Shown in pieces: positions 12,725 through 21,049 of a DNA stretch of 21,049 nucleotides. Origin of the DNA: a virus. The translations under genes were made by a program, and so were the position numbers. A model generated the notes under the pieces. That model saw only the letters and a list, made by a program, of their open reading frames with translations, was not told where the DNA came from and ran no database searches. Where the stretch lies: positions 1 through 21,049 of IMG/VR virus record IMGVR_UViG_3300031951_001435, one strand, 5' to 3'. Numbering within the stretch: the stretch's first letter is position 1; each line of letters begins with the position of its first letter.

Positions 12725-12762
12725 AAAAAAAGAGGGAGAAAGCGCTTGGCGTCCTCTCCCTC
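12725..12762 (-). terminator. Terminator after the tail-tube gene
   Basis: GAGGGAGA (12755-12762, minus strand) pairs with TCTCCCTC (12732-12739) around a 15-base loop, followed by seven T. It ends the sheath/tube unit before the ribbon-helix-helix gene. Confidence 0.8.
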
Positions 12763-12773
12763 CAAGTTTAATA

Positions 12774-13331
12774 TTAGTTAAGTTCTTCTGACCAAACGTC
12801 ACATCTCCAAGTCATCTCAAGTGCTTGAGGATCTGCAGATGAATAGTCTAGTGAATCAGTAAAGCCGATTCCAGAAGTGATGAAACAATCATCTAGAGTA
12901 ATCTTTCTAAAGATGTCACCTTCTCTGTTAAACTGTACGATAACGATTGTACCAACATAGTTCTTTTTAAGACCCATTTCACCGGTCTCAGGATTGTACT
13001 GAGATCTGTACCATTGTCTGATTGTTTTGTAAACGTATGCCTGGTTAGCATCATTCAAGTTCAATGAGAAGTTGATTGTTACGTCAACCGCTGTGCCATC
13101 AGGCATACCTGCATATGATCTGGTAGCGAACTTGTACTTCTGCTCAACTGCGGCAACTTCTCTGTGAAGTGCAGCTAGACCTCCGATCGAGTTAATGTGT
13201 TGTAGAAGTAATTCAGCGCCTGCAATACCTGCTGGAGGTAAGATTGTCACCTCAAACAGGTTAGCCTGTACTGGTTCGAAGTTTCTACCTTTCTTACTGG
13301 TCTGGTCTTCTGAATAGTGTGGTAAAGCCAT
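12774..13331 (-). CDS. Tail tube protein (T4 gp19-like)
   Basis: A 185-residue protein whose rings form the inner tube inside the contractile sheath. Seen: a polar N-terminus, a strand NLFEVTILPP, a long insertion with helices, then FATRSYAGMPDGTAVDVTINFSLN, a helix AYVYKTIRQWYRSQYN, and C-terminal strands GTIVIVQFNREGDIFRKITLDDCFITSG and ALEMTWRCDVWSEE. This mixed beta order and length fit gp19 of T4-like phages (about 163 aa in T4). It directly follows the sheath gene, as in T4, with its own exact late motif at 13350-13359 and a terminator after it, so it can be made in large excess. The A-rich leader before ATG has no Shine-Dalgarno site. Confidence 0.8.
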   Translation of the reverse strand: MALPHYSEDQTSKKGRNFEPVQANLFEVTILPPAGIAGAELLLQHINSIGGLAALHREVAAVEQKYKFATRSYAGMPDGTAVDVTINFSLNLNDANQAYVYKTIRQWYRSQYNPETGEMGLKKNYVGTIVIVQFNREGDIFRKITLDDCFITSGIGFTDSLDYSSADPQALEMTWRCDVWSEELN

Positions 13332-13349
13332 GTTCTTTTTTCTTTTATT

Positions 13350-13359
13350 TTATATATCT
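13350..13359 (-). promoter_or_regulatory. Late-promoter-like motif AGATATATAA before the tail tube
   Basis: An exact copy on the minus strand, 18 bases before the ATG, in the short gap after the sheath gene. It would add tube-only transcripts. Confidence 0.6.
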
Positions 13360-13366
13360 TGTTTTC

Positions 13367-16210
13367 TTATGCGAAGTTACCTGATGCAATTTCACCTGTG
13401 TTCAAGATTGTTACTCTTGATACTAGGATCTCTAGACCTTTAACAGGTTCAACATATGTATCTAGGATACCCATATTGTTGTCGATCACCTCAGAAGTGT
13501 TATTTGTACCATCCATGATGTTTCTGTAATCGTAAACACCACCATCTTTCTTCACTGATTCCATAAAGTTGTCAGCTAAAGTTTTGATCTCAAGTCTTGT
13601 TTGAGCTGTGTTGAACTCAAATAAGTAGTTTTTCAAGATCTCAGCTAGACCATCTTCGATGTAGATCATCGCCTCTCTTACGTGAGCTGAAGAAAGTGCA
13701 GATTGGATTGCTTGTTGTGCAGTTTTATTACCTTTGATTGTTAAACCAACGCCTCTTTCGAAAACGATTGGGTTGATACCAAATGGCTCTAGAACATCTC
13801 TATCATTTTTATCGAATGCATATTCAACACCTTGGATACCAGCACCACTTACAACGCCACGTCTTGGACCAGCGATGATTGCCCATGGCAATGTGTCTGT
13901 GTATTTGTCAATGTAGTTGTTAGAAACATACGCTGCAGGTGGAACAACTTTAGTTCTACCGTTTTCGATGATGTTCAAACCTGGTCCATAGTAGAAACCG
14001 AAGGTAGCACCATCATTCAATGAAGGTAGAGTGTAAAGCGCAGTTGGGTTAAGATTCAAGTTACCACCAGTTGCGATGTAACGTGTGCTGAATGTACCGG
14101 TGTTCTCATCGATAAATGATGGGTTAGTACAAGCTTTGAATTCTTTAACCATTGGTGCATTCAAGATTGCAGAAGCATTTTGACGCTCTTTACAAAGCAT
14201 AGTGATCTCTTCTTTGTTTAGAAGTACATTATCTTCTAATGAACCAAAAGTATCAACTACGTATCTGAAAGTAATTGCATCTTTGTCGATCAACGTGTTT
14301 GAAAGGCCATTACCTGGTCTCAACATGTTTAATAGACCTGCGATAGTCTTTTCAGATTGTGTTGCTCCAGCTAATGGGAACATTTTGTAAGTTGAAGTTG
14401 CCTCTTCGTATCTTTTTAGTGCGAATTCAGGTTCAACAGGCATATTTCTATGTGTGATGAATCTGTATGTGTAAGTTTTATCAGTTGAACCTTCGATAAC
14501 TGGAAGCTTCTGGATTTGTAAGATTCTTGCTAAAGCACCAGTGTCACCGTTAGTTGGCATGTACATACCCACTTTAATGTTTGCGTTGAATGCTGGTTCT
14601 GATGCGTTTAATGCAACAGTCTTAGCGAATGTGAATCTACCAGCACCTTCGTCTGTAAAGTTCCATGCTGAAGTAGGTACTATTTCTACTCTGTCGTTCT
14701 CATCGATGTTAACGATTACAAATGCATCGTTAGTAGTTTGCAAGTAAGGCATCAATGAAGTTGCACTTGTAGTTGCAATAGTAGTTGAGAAGTTACCAGA
14801 TCCTGCTGGAGAGATTTCAATGTCACCACCAACTTGTTGGATGCTACCGATTGCTAAGTACTCACCAACAGTAGCACTTGGTAAATAACCACCATTTGAA
14901 GTAAGGTCGTTTACAGTTAAGTTGCCAATTAGTTTATTCTTAATGATAACCACACCGTTAGTTACTTGGATAACTGTTGCTCCAGACCATGTTGCTGCAG
15001 TACCACCTACAAATTTCTCGTAGATTGCTTTTGAAGCTGTACCGTCTGTAGTGATGGTTGTATGTGTACCGTTATCAGTGATGTTAGTAATTTCTACGTA
15101 CTCACCAGCAATTGATGATCTTAAGAATTTACCTTCAACGATACCAAAGTTATTGATTGCTGATTCTAGGATGTTCTTAACAAGAACTGTGTTTGTAGAA
15201 ACCTCTACGATTTCATCTACTTCTTCTTCAGTAACTGACTCTTTTTGGTCAACATTGTGAGAAAGAAGTTGGTAATCTTGGTAGATGTCAAAACCTTCAC
15301 CTAGCATATCGATTGCTCCTAGAGCATCTTCGTTTACTGCACAGAAAAGACCAGTTCTTCTAGCTTCCATATTGATTAGAGTCTCAATGTAAAGTTGACG
15401 ACCTTCGTTGTCCATGAATTCTGGAATCAATGAACCAGTGTATTGTGCAAGAAGTGTTACCTCTCTCATTGCAGAGAATGCTGAAAGTTGGCTTCTGATA
15501 AGACCATCTTCAGTAAAGTGTACACCGTAAGTTGGGTCATTATTTAATGCTTGTGAATCGAATAGACCTTTGAATACCAAAACGTCGATCATGTAGTCAG
15601 AAACGTATGATAGATCATCAATACCTTCTGGAACGTTACCTTCACCATACCATTCTCTTGCAGTTATCTCAAAACCTGCAGTGCTAGCTGCTTGTCTTAC
15701 GATAATTGTAATAGGATCTTGTTTGATGTTTGCGAATGTGATTGCGTTGTTAGACGCCGCTGATGTGTTACCTGCTAGAGCTAGTAGGTTTGCGTCAGTT
15801 GGAGTCCAGAATTTATCTTTATCAAAGATTGATGCGTACTCTGCAGTACCACCATCTGCTGAAAGACCTTGCTCACCACCGTTAGTTGCTGGTGATACGT
15901 AAGTGATCTCATCGTCTTCGTCTTCAGTAGTTAGGTTTAATGCAAGGATTGGACCTCTAGTTAGTGCTTCCAAAGCTGATCTGTGGAAGAACATTCCTTT
16001 TCTTTCTAAAGTTTTGTCTACTGAGCCGAAAACAGCTTTAAACTGTTCCATGTCTTCTAGATAAACTGGAGTGTTGTAAGGACCCTTTTTAGAGTGACCA
16101 ACAATCAATCTAATTGTCTCTGCTGGGATATTAACCGTTTGAGATTTGTCAAATTCTAGGCGGTAAACACCTGAACTCTTGAACTGTTGTAATTGAGGAC
16201 TTAATGCCAT
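13367..16210 (-). CDS. Tail sheath protein (T4 gp18-like, enlarged)
   Basis: A 947-residue sheath protein that wraps the tail tube and contracts on infection. Seen: N-terminal SSGVYRLEFD with a strand-rich start that includes VGHSKKGPYNTPVYLEDM; a C-terminal core with WAIIAGPRRGVVSGAG, VFERGVGLTIKGNKTAQQ, a helix SSAHVREAMIYIEDGLAEILKNYLFE and ILVSRVTILNTGE. These C-terminal elements are the conserved sheath fold. T4 gp18 has 659 residues; the extra 290 or so lie mainly in the middle, in beta-rich, Thr/Ser/Gly-rich sequence (roughly 320-600) likely to form outward-facing domains. An exact late motif lies 28 bases before the ATG, and the tube gene follows. Confidence 0.85.
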   Translation of the reverse strand: MALSPQLQQFKSSGVYRLEFDKSQTVNIPAETIRLIVGHSKKGPYNTPVYLEDMEQFKAVFGSVDKTLERKGMFFHRSALEALTRGPILALNLTTEDEDDEITYVSPATNGGEQGLSADGGTAEYASIFDKDKFWTPTDANLLALAGNTSAASNNAITFANIKQDPITIIVRQAASTAGFEITAREWYGEGNVPEGIDDLSYVSDYMIDVLVFKGLFDSQALNNDPTYGVHFTEDGLIRSQLSAFSAMREVTLLAQYTGSLIPEFMDNEGRQLYIETLINMEARRTGLFCAVNEDALGAIDMLGEGFDIYQDYQLLSHNVDQKESVTEEEVDEIVEVSTNTVLVKNILESAINNFGIVEGKFLRSSIAGEYVEITNITDNGTHTTITTDGTASKAIYEKFVGGTAATWSGATVIQVTNGVVIIKNKLIGNLTVNDLTSNGGYLPSATVGEYLAIGSIQQVGGDIEISPAGSGNFSTTIATTSATSLMPYLQTTNDAFVIVNIDENDRVEIVPTSAWNFTDEGAGRFTFAKTVALNASEPAFNANIKVGMYMPTNGDTGALARILQIQKLPVIEGSTDKTYTYRFITHRNMPVEPEFALKRYEEATSTYKMFPLAGATQSEKTIAGLLNMLRPGNGLSNTLIDKDAITFRYVVDTFGSLEDNVLLNKEEITMLCKERQNASAILNAPMVKEFKACTNPSFIDENTGTFSTRYIATGGNLNLNPTALYTLPSLNDGATFGFYYGPGLNIIENGRTKVVPPAAYVSNNYIDKYTDTLPWAIIAGPRRGVVSGAGIQGVEYAFDKNDRDVLEPFGINPIVFERGVGLTIKGNKTAQQAIQSALSSAHVREAMIYIEDGLAEILKNYLFEFNTAQTRLEIKTLADNFMESVKKDGGVYDYRNIMDGTNNTSEVIDNNMGILDTYVEPVKGLEILVSRVTILNTGEIASGNFA

Positions 16211-16238
16211 TGTTGTTCTTTATTTTTTTTTGCTTTTA

Positions 16239-16248
16239 TTATATATCT
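16239..16248 (-). promoter_or_regulatory. Late-promoter-like motif AGATATATAA before the tail sheath
   Basis: An exact minus-strand copy, 28 bases before the sheath ATG, in the 53-base gap after the terminase gene. It would uncouple abundant sheath synthesis from terminase. Confidence 0.6.
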
Positions 16249-16263
16249 GTCCTATTTTGGATT

Positions 16264-18093
16264 TTATTTTAGTAGGTCATAAATATCATATTGAAGATCT
16301 CCTTCGTTATCGTTATCTCTATAGAGAGTACGTTCCATTTTACTGTGAAGCTCCTCATCTATTATATCTAACAATTCTTCTACCGCATCAGCATAATCCG
16401 TTGTGTTGAAATATTCTGTAGCTGTAATTGCAGTCATGATAATATCATCATGTCCCATCTGAGCTCCGTAAGAGCCGTTTGGCATCTTACCGAAAAGAGA
16501 GGCTTCAATGACGGTCATTTCATCTGTAACTTCTATTCTATGACTGCGGTATAGTTTAGCAAAGTTTTGACAAAAGATTGCCTTATTGTCTGCTTTTAGT
16601 CTAATACCTGGCTTTAAACTCTTACCATCATGCCTATGTTTGAATCGGATAATCATATCATCATCAAAGTCATTTCTTTGTGGGAAAACCGTTCTCATAT
16701 ACTGGATCAAGACAGAACCATATGTGTTATATTCAATGATTAGTTTTACGTTCTCATTATAAAAAATGTCAATTGACAATGTATATAAAACTTTAGCAAA
16801 GTCTTCAATTACGTGCTTATTGCTGCTGAATCTACCAACTTGTCTAAGTTTAAAAAAGTCATAGAGTGCACCTGGTGTTGTAACGTTATCAATCTCCTTC
16901 TCTGTCATTGGTGCCAATTCAAACATGTTGATAACTGAAAAGTCACCACCATTACCTTCGGCAATATCCACTGTAAAGAGCCAATACTTATCACTGTATC
17001 TTGCAGTCTCTATATCAAAGCTTGGATCCCATTCCAGGCAGCCCTTCACATCAATGCTAATATCATCAAATTCATCAAGTTCATGATGTACATATTTTTT
17101 CATACGCTTTCGCATACGTTTAATATCAATTGGATCTAAGAGTAGATTTGATGAGCTGACGAATTCATTACCATACTGTCGGTTGAAGGCCTCAATTGTA
17201 CCTAGGTTACCCAGCTCTCTCTGGTACCAAGCATCATCTCGGTCTGGGTGTTCCCACCAGTCAATACGCATTGCCTTGTACTCATTCTCACCTCTCTCTG
17301 CCGCAGCATAGATCTGATAGAACTTGTTAAATCCGTTTGGTGTTGATGTAATTGTAATCCTAGAAACCTTAGAGGCTGAAAGCGTTGGATAAACGTTTTC
17401 GTAAAAGACATCCACAATTGAAGGGTGGATGTGGGCAAACTCATCCAAGTATAAGTTATGGATGGTAAAACCGATACCTGCCTTTGCAGTTGTAGACTGA
17501 CCTACTAGACGGCAACCATTATCACATCGAACGTTCATTACGTCATACTTGATAATACCTGGCTTCATAAAGAAAGGCAAGTTCTCAATTACCACCTTCG
17601 CTTTATCGATAATCTCTTTGGTTGTATCTGATTTGTTTGCAAGAAGTAGAGTGTTCTTGTCAACGTTAAATGTTAAGTACCAAGCGTTGAAGATTGATGC
17701 TGTTACTGTCTTACCCATCTGTCTAGATGCAAGTACAATGTTGAATCTCTCATGTTGGAAATTACGCAACATCCTCTTCTGGTACTCTCTAAGTTGTACT
17801 TGTTGAATACCGTTATCCGTCATTACCACAGCATACTTCTCAGCGAAGTAAACAATATCACTTGCACATTTTGCAAGTTCCTGAATCTCTTCATCAGTAT
17901 ACTCAAATACAATTCCACCTTTACGTAAGAATTGTTTACCTTCATAGAATGGTAACTTGATCTTAGGGCGATAACCCTGGTCTAATGCTAAAGCCAGGTC
18001 ATTAATCTGCTTCGTAGACCAGACGATTCGGTCTGCATCTACATCAGATTCTCCTTTTGGAATCCACTTGTTATCTCCTACGTAATCGCTCAT
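16264..18093 (-). CDS. terL: Terminase large subunit (T4 gp17-like packaging ATPase and nuclease)
   Basis: A 609-residue DNA-packaging motor subunit. ATPase half: Walker A ASRQMGKT at 122-129, Walker B NLYLDEF at 213-219 with D217 and E218, and coupling motif TSTPNG at 249-254. Nuclease half (RNase H fold): FTVDIAEG with D376, IIEYN with E454, and GHDDIIM with D549/D550, the three acidic metal-binding sites. All key residues are present, so it should be active in translocation and headful cutting. It follows the small subunit with a single base between them and precedes the sheath, as in T4 (16-17-18). The ATG at 18091-18093 gives a leader typical of gp17 proteins. Confidence 0.95.
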   Translation of the reverse strand: MSDYVGDNKWIPKGESDVDADRIVWSTKQINDLALALDQGYRPKIKLPFYEGKQFLRKGGIVFEYTDEEIQELAKCASDIVYFAEKYAVVMTDNGIQQVQLREYQKRMLRNFQHERFNIVLASRQMGKTVTASIFNAWYLTFNVDKNTLLLANKSDTTKEIIDKAKVVIENLPFFMKPGIIKYDVMNVRCDNGCRLVGQSTTAKAGIGFTIHNLYLDEFAHIHPSIVDVFYENVYPTLSASKVSRITITSTPNGFNKFYQIYAAAERGENEYKAMRIDWWEHPDRDDAWYQRELGNLGTIEAFNRQYGNEFVSSSNLLLDPIDIKRMRKRMKKYVHHELDEFDDISIDVKGCLEWDPSFDIETARYSDKYWLFTVDIAEGNGGDFSVINMFELAPMTEKEIDNVTTPGALYDFFKLRQVGRFSSNKHVIEDFAKVLYTLSIDIFYNENVKLIIEYNTYGSVLIQYMRTVFPQRNDFDDDMIIRFKHRHDGKSLKPGIRLKADNKAIFCQNFAKLYRSHRIEVTDEMTVIEASLFGKMPNGSYGAQMGHDDIIMTAITATEYFNTTDYADAVEELLDIIDEELHSKMERTLYRDNDNEGDLQYDIYDLLK

Positions 18094-18094
18094 A

Positions 18095-18751
18095 TTATTC
18101 TACTTCTACGTCTTCAATATCTTCTTCAGCGTTGCTCTTTAAACCTGCTTGAATCGCTGCCATTAAGTCTTTGGTACCGCGTTGTACATTGCCGTTGGTA
18201 GTATCTCCACCTACGGATTCAATTTCACGTTGGTCATCTCTTTTACGGTAGATCTCAATGTCTCTTGCAATTCTCTTGGTAGATTCTTCTGCTGCCATTA
18301 AGTACATTGTCTGTGACTTAATAATATCCAACATTGATTTTTGTAAGGTTGCTAGTACCTCAAACATTCTAGGTGCTAGTTCACCACCATCAATTGTTTC
18401 CAATAGAGTGGTTAGGGCTCTTTCGCCGGCTTGTAACTGATAGATTAGAGAAGACATGGTCATCTCATCCATCTTTTTCTTCGCCTGAATATATTCATCC
18501 TTCTCGATAATATCCGAGTCTAGATAGAATTTCATTAGGCTGGTAATTGTCTTTCTCGCTTTATTAGTGGCTTTTTCTTTTAGCTCACCATAGTCTACAG
18601 TTCTTGCTAATGATGTAGGTCTTGTCTCAACTGGTAAATCCATTGGATCACTTTCAATGTCAAGTGACTCATCATCTCCAATCAAGAAATCAAGCTCTTT
18701 TCTAATCTCATCAGCCTGTTCTGATATACTTCTCTTTTTGCCTTCGCTCAT
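18095..18751 (-). CDS. terS: Terminase small subunit (T4 gp16-like)
   Basis: A 218-residue helical protein placed directly before the large terminase. Seen: acidic flexible N-terminus (DDESLDIESDPMDLP), a central coiled-coil/helical core from about 55 to 165 (LKEKATNKARKTITSLMKFY, TMSSLIYQLQAGERALTTLLETI, LATLQKSMLDIIKSQTMYLM), and a disordered acidic C-terminus. Central helices that form an oligomeric ring with flexible ends are the T4 gp16 design; it recognises viral DNA and stimulates the gp17 ATPase. The call relies mainly on gene order and this shape, as small terminases diverge fast. It has an AT-rich late-like element upstream (18769-18779). Confidence 0.7.
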   Translation of the reverse strand: MSEGKKRSISEQADEIRKELDFLIGDDESLDIESDPMDLPVETRPTSLARTVDYGELKEKATNKARKTITSLMKFYLDSDIIEKDEYIQAKKKMDEMTMSSLIYQLQAGERALTTLLETIDGGELAPRMFEVLATLQKSMLDIIKSQTMYLMAAEESTKRIARDIEIYRKRDDQREIESVGGDTTNGNVQRGTKDLMAAIQAGLKSNAEEDIEDVEVE

Positions 18752-18768
18752 AAGGTATTAATTTATAG

Positions 18769-18779
18769 TATATATTGCA
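18769..18779 (-). promoter_or_regulatory. Late-promoter-like AT-rich element before terS
   Basis: The minus strand reads GCAATATATAC followed by TATAAATTAAT, combining the ATATATA core with a string close to the T4 late promoter TATAAATA. It ends 17 bases before the ATG. A variant, not an exact copy. Confidence 0.35.
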
Positions 18780-18786
18780 CTAAGTA

Positions 18787-20733
18787 TTAGCGCGGCTGGT
18801 TGTACTTTCTCAAGCCAATCGAAGGAACTGCATTGTCAATAATATATGCTAGGTTGTTGTCTCTAACAATATACTGCTGCAGCATATTTAAGTGTTGATC
18901 CTGGCCAATTGTCTTCTTGAAGAGTCTGATGTTTGTAACATCCATCTTACCTGGCATTAAGGTCCAGTTCTTATTCACTGACCAACCGTATTGGTTTGCA
19001 AAACTCTTTACTTCAGAATTAAATAGCGTTAAGGTTTGTGCGTTACTTGTAGCAGTTGATCTATTACTATTAGGATCTAATTTATATAAATGTACTGAGA
19101 TTTCACTGAACACATTGTTAAGGTTAAAGACTAAACCATACCAAGTGTCATTGGTCAAAGCAACTTGATTGCTTAATGTGTGTAAGTCTCCGTTGATTCT
19201 AACTTTAGTTGCATTCGGTGTTAAGATGATTTGTAAACCCTCTCCATTCTGCCAAGCATCAACTAGGATCTGTTCTGTACCACTAGTAAATCTAGGTCTA
19301 AACCAGGCTGTAAATGCCAGGTTCTTATTTACTGCAAGTTCAGACATTTGTTTGTAAATTAATGCATTCACTCCTTGGTCTAGGATTGAATCCATCTTAT
19401 AATAGTTCTTTGCAACTACAGTCCATCTATTTCTAATCTCACCATCAATTATATCAAGTTGATCGTGGATTCTAAGTCTGGTGCCATCTGATACCTCACG
19501 ATAGACTGTTTGGTACTGTTCTGGTTTCGTGATCTTAGTGTACTCTTCTTGAATCTCTTCACCAAAGATCTCCTCAATACCGACAGTTAGATCATCAACT
19601 TCTTGTTCGATTAATGTATCTGTATGGATGCTTGAAGCTCGGTCCTCGAATTTTTTCAGCATCACTTTCCAATAGGTTAAGTTCAAGTTGAACTCATCAG
19701 CATATGAAACTGCGTTTACCTCATACATTCTATTAATTAATGGAAAGTATAAGTAGTCTCTAACTCTAGGTTTCGGTCCGATACCAAATGCTGCTTCAAA
19801 TTGAGTCTTGGTAATATGCACTTCAAAATCTTCAAAGCCAATGCCAAAAATATCGTAGTTTAATTGTTGTGTTGGCAACTCATTGTCTGGTACCATTACC
19901 TTGAATTCACCTTGTTCTACTACATTATAGAGAGAATACTCCATCAAGATTACATCTCTACTTCTTTGATCTGGTTCAACTCTAAAGTATTTTACAGTGT
20001 GGCCCCAAATTGCAGTTGAAACGTCACTCAATTGACGATACATTGCTGCTGGTTTCTTTAAGGCATAAGGATTGTATACTGGTGCTGAACATGCAATAAT
20101 ATTTGCACAACCATCAAAAGCATAAGGCTCCGTACAGTCATCACAGAATTGTGGACAAACTACAATCGTACCTTCTGAAGTTTCTAACTCAAATGTAATT
20201 GAGAGTAGAGTTAAACTTCTTGCAGCTGATAATCTGTCAACTACCAGTTTAAGATCTAACCAAAGTGGTTTTTCAGGATCGAATGTCAATGCAAATAGAT
20301 CACCTGGATTCTCGTCCTTATTTAAAGGTCTTAACTCACTCATCTCAGCTCCATCGCTATAGACTGCTGATTGAGACCAACGGTACTCATAAGTGAATTT
20401 ATTGTTATTGTCAGGTAGTAGATAGAACTTAAGTCCTTCTGCTGTAAAAGGTGCAGACTCAACCATTGTGAAGGTTGAAGTATTAATAACCTGGTCAACT
20501 GTGTAAACTTGGTTACCTACGATAAATTGATCTCCAGACTCAAGTGTGAATGGATGGTTGACACATTGTACTTGCTTGGTAGCATTGACAAAATTTAATC
20601 TGCCTGTAGTTTGAGGTGCTGTTACACCAACCACTATATCGTAGTCTAATACTCGGATTGCGTTGTTATAAGGCTCTTTTAGCCTTGCCATAACAACATC
20701 CCCTATCTCGTTTGCTGTAAAATTTTTAACCAT
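18787..20733 (-). CDS. Probable neck protein (T4 gp14-like region) with lectin-like C-terminal domain
   Basis: A 648-residue structural protein. Residues 1-110 are beta-rich. Residues 190-215 hold a cysteine cluster (C193, C197, C200, C209, C215) that could bind metal. Residues 290-365 (YDIFGIGFEDFEVHITKTQFEAAFG, YLYFPLINRMYEVNAV, LTYWKVMLKKFEDR) resemble the conserved part of T4 gp14-type neck proteins as I remember them. Residues about 460-600 (LAFTAWFRPRF, GLQIILTPN, WYGLVFNLNN, ISVHLYKLD) form the strand pattern of LamG/concanavalin-like jelly rolls. T4 gp14 has 256 residues, so this is a neck core with additions. Position before terS/terL fits T4 13-14-15-16-17. The LamG-type domain could decorate the neck or bind surface glycans. 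An exact late motif precedes it. Confidence 0.55.
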   Translation of the reverse strand: MVKNFTANEIGDVVMARLKEPYNNAIRVLDYDIVVGVTAPQTTGRLNFVNATKQVQCVNHPFTLESGDQFIVGNQVYTVDQVINTSTFTMVESAPFTAEGLKFYLLPDNNNKFTYEYRWSQSAVYSDGAEMSELRPLNKDENPGDLFALTFDPEKPLWLDLKLVVDRLSAARSLTLLSITFELETSEGTIVVCPQFCDDCTEPYAFDGCANIIACSAPVYNPYALKKPAAMYRQLSDVSTAIWGHTVKYFRVEPDQRSRDVILMEYSLYNVVEQGEFKVMVPDNELPTQQLNYDIFGIGFEDFEVHITKTQFEAAFGIGPKPRVRDYLYFPLINRMYEVNAVSYADEFNLNLTYWKVMLKKFEDRASSIHTDTLIEQEVDDLTVGIEEIFGEEIQEEYTKITKPEQYQTVYREVSDGTRLRIHDQLDIIDGEIRNRWTVVAKNYYKMDSILDQGVNALIYKQMSELAVNKNLAFTAWFRPRFTSGTEQILVDAWQNGEGLQIILTPNATKVRINGDLHTLSNQVALTNDTWYGLVFNLNNVFSEISVHLYKLDPNSNRSTATSNAQTLTLFNSEVKSFANQYGWSVNKNWTLMPGKMDVTNIRLFKKTIGQDQHLNMLQQYIVRDNNLAYIIDNAVPSIGLRKYNQPR

Positions 20734-20756
20734 TGGTCCGCATTGGGCTCTTTTTT

Positions 20757-20766
20757 TTATATATCT
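20757..20766 (-). promoter_or_regulatory. Late-promoter-like motif AGATATATAA before the neck gene
   Basis: An exact minus-strand copy, 23 bases before the ATG at 20733. It overlaps the last codons of the upstream gene, its final TAA being that gene's stop. Confidence 0.55.
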
Positions 20767-21049
20767 AGATCCCTGTCGGTAACAATTAATACTTCAGGAT
20801 TATCCGATTCATATCGCTCTAGATCCTGAATTAGCATATTGATTAGATTAAAGTTCTCGCTGGTATTATTTTCGGATAAGTACATATCCAACTGGTTTAA
20901 GAGTTCAGCAAGTTTAAAGACCTTAAATGTAGTTGGGTTCTTTAAAAGTCCAGCTCGGTGTAAGATTCTGTTGACATATCCCAATTCATGTTGGTTAAAT
21001 CTGTCAAAGAGTCTGTATGTACCTCTTAAGGTTTTTACGTTGAATTTAA
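20757..21049 (-). CDS. C-terminal part of a probable head-tail connector gene (5' end outside window)
   Basis: The frame ending at 20757 stays open to the right edge: codons upstream of 20984 read KFNVKTLRGTYRLFDRFNQ, with no stop, so the TTG at 20982-20984 is not the start and the gene is partial. At least 96 residues are visible: a basic helical segment (YVNRILHRAGLLKN), an amphipathic helix (FKVFKLAELLNQLDMYLSEN), a second one (NFNLINMLIQDLERYE) and an acidic end. In T4-type order it sits where neck gene 13 would be, but no specific gp13 motif is seen, so the name is inference from position only. Confidence 0.6.
   Translation of the reverse strand, partial: KFNVKTLRGTYRLFDRFNQHELGYVNRILHRAGLLKNPTTFKVFKLAELLNQLDMYLSENNTSENFNLINMLIQDLERYESDNPEVLIVTDRDLDI

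Noticed and set aside
20757-20984. Complete 75-aa gene starting with TTG at 20984
   Set aside because: The frame continues without a stop to the right edge with protein-like sequence, so the gene is partial.
1-21049. CRISPR array, insertion sequence, integrase or attachment site
   Set aside because: The only longer repeats are the promoter cassettes and coding repeats; no regularly spaced repeats, transposase or recombinase motifs were seen.

Overview
The window is part of the genome of a contractile-tailed (myovirus) phage distantly related to T4. Every gene I can support lies on the minus strand, so it is read from right to left. The host is probably a member of the Bacteroidota. Start codons are preceded by A-rich leaders rather than Shine-Dalgarno sites, and three intergenic promoters have the Bacteroidota layout: a TTG at -33, then about 21 nt, then TATATTTAC, close to the TAnnTTTG consensus. 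The DNA is AT-rich, and gene-to-gene spacing is tight or overlapping.

The right half (about 8.2-21.0 kb) is the late morphogenesis block in T4 order: the end of an unidentified gene, a 648-aa probable neck protein with a lectin-like C-terminus, small terminase, large terminase, tail sheath, tail tube, a ribbon-helix-helix protein, a gp26-like protein, a short overlapping frame in the gp51 position, and a 974-aa membrane-repeat protein in the tape-measure position. T4 has 13-14-15-16-17-18-19 and 25-26-51-27-28-29. Several of these units are preceded by a recurring AGATATATAA motif, which I read as the phage late promoter. The gp26-like frame and the overlapping 90-codon frame meet at a run of six G, the likely site of a programmed frameshift.

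The middle (about 6.0-8.2 kb) holds a disordered 258-aa protein, a KTSC-domain protein, a membrane-anchored coiled-coil protein, a tRNA-Ser(UGA) with its own late motif and terminator, a proline-rich protein and a 47-aa basic protein.

The left part (1-5.9 kb) is an accessory/nucleotide-metabolism block: small conserved phage proteins, a class I glutamine amidotransferase, a short uracil-DNA-glycosylase-like protein, a DUF932-type protein, two small proteins, a Nei/NEIL1-like DNA glycosylase with a zincless finger, and the start of a guanylate-kinase-like gene cut by the window edge. Three near-identical promoter cassettes with helically phased A-tracts punctuate this block.

No stretch over 300 bases lacks a gene. 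I saw no CRISPR array, insertion sequence, integrase or rRNA. All functions come from motif reading without database searches.
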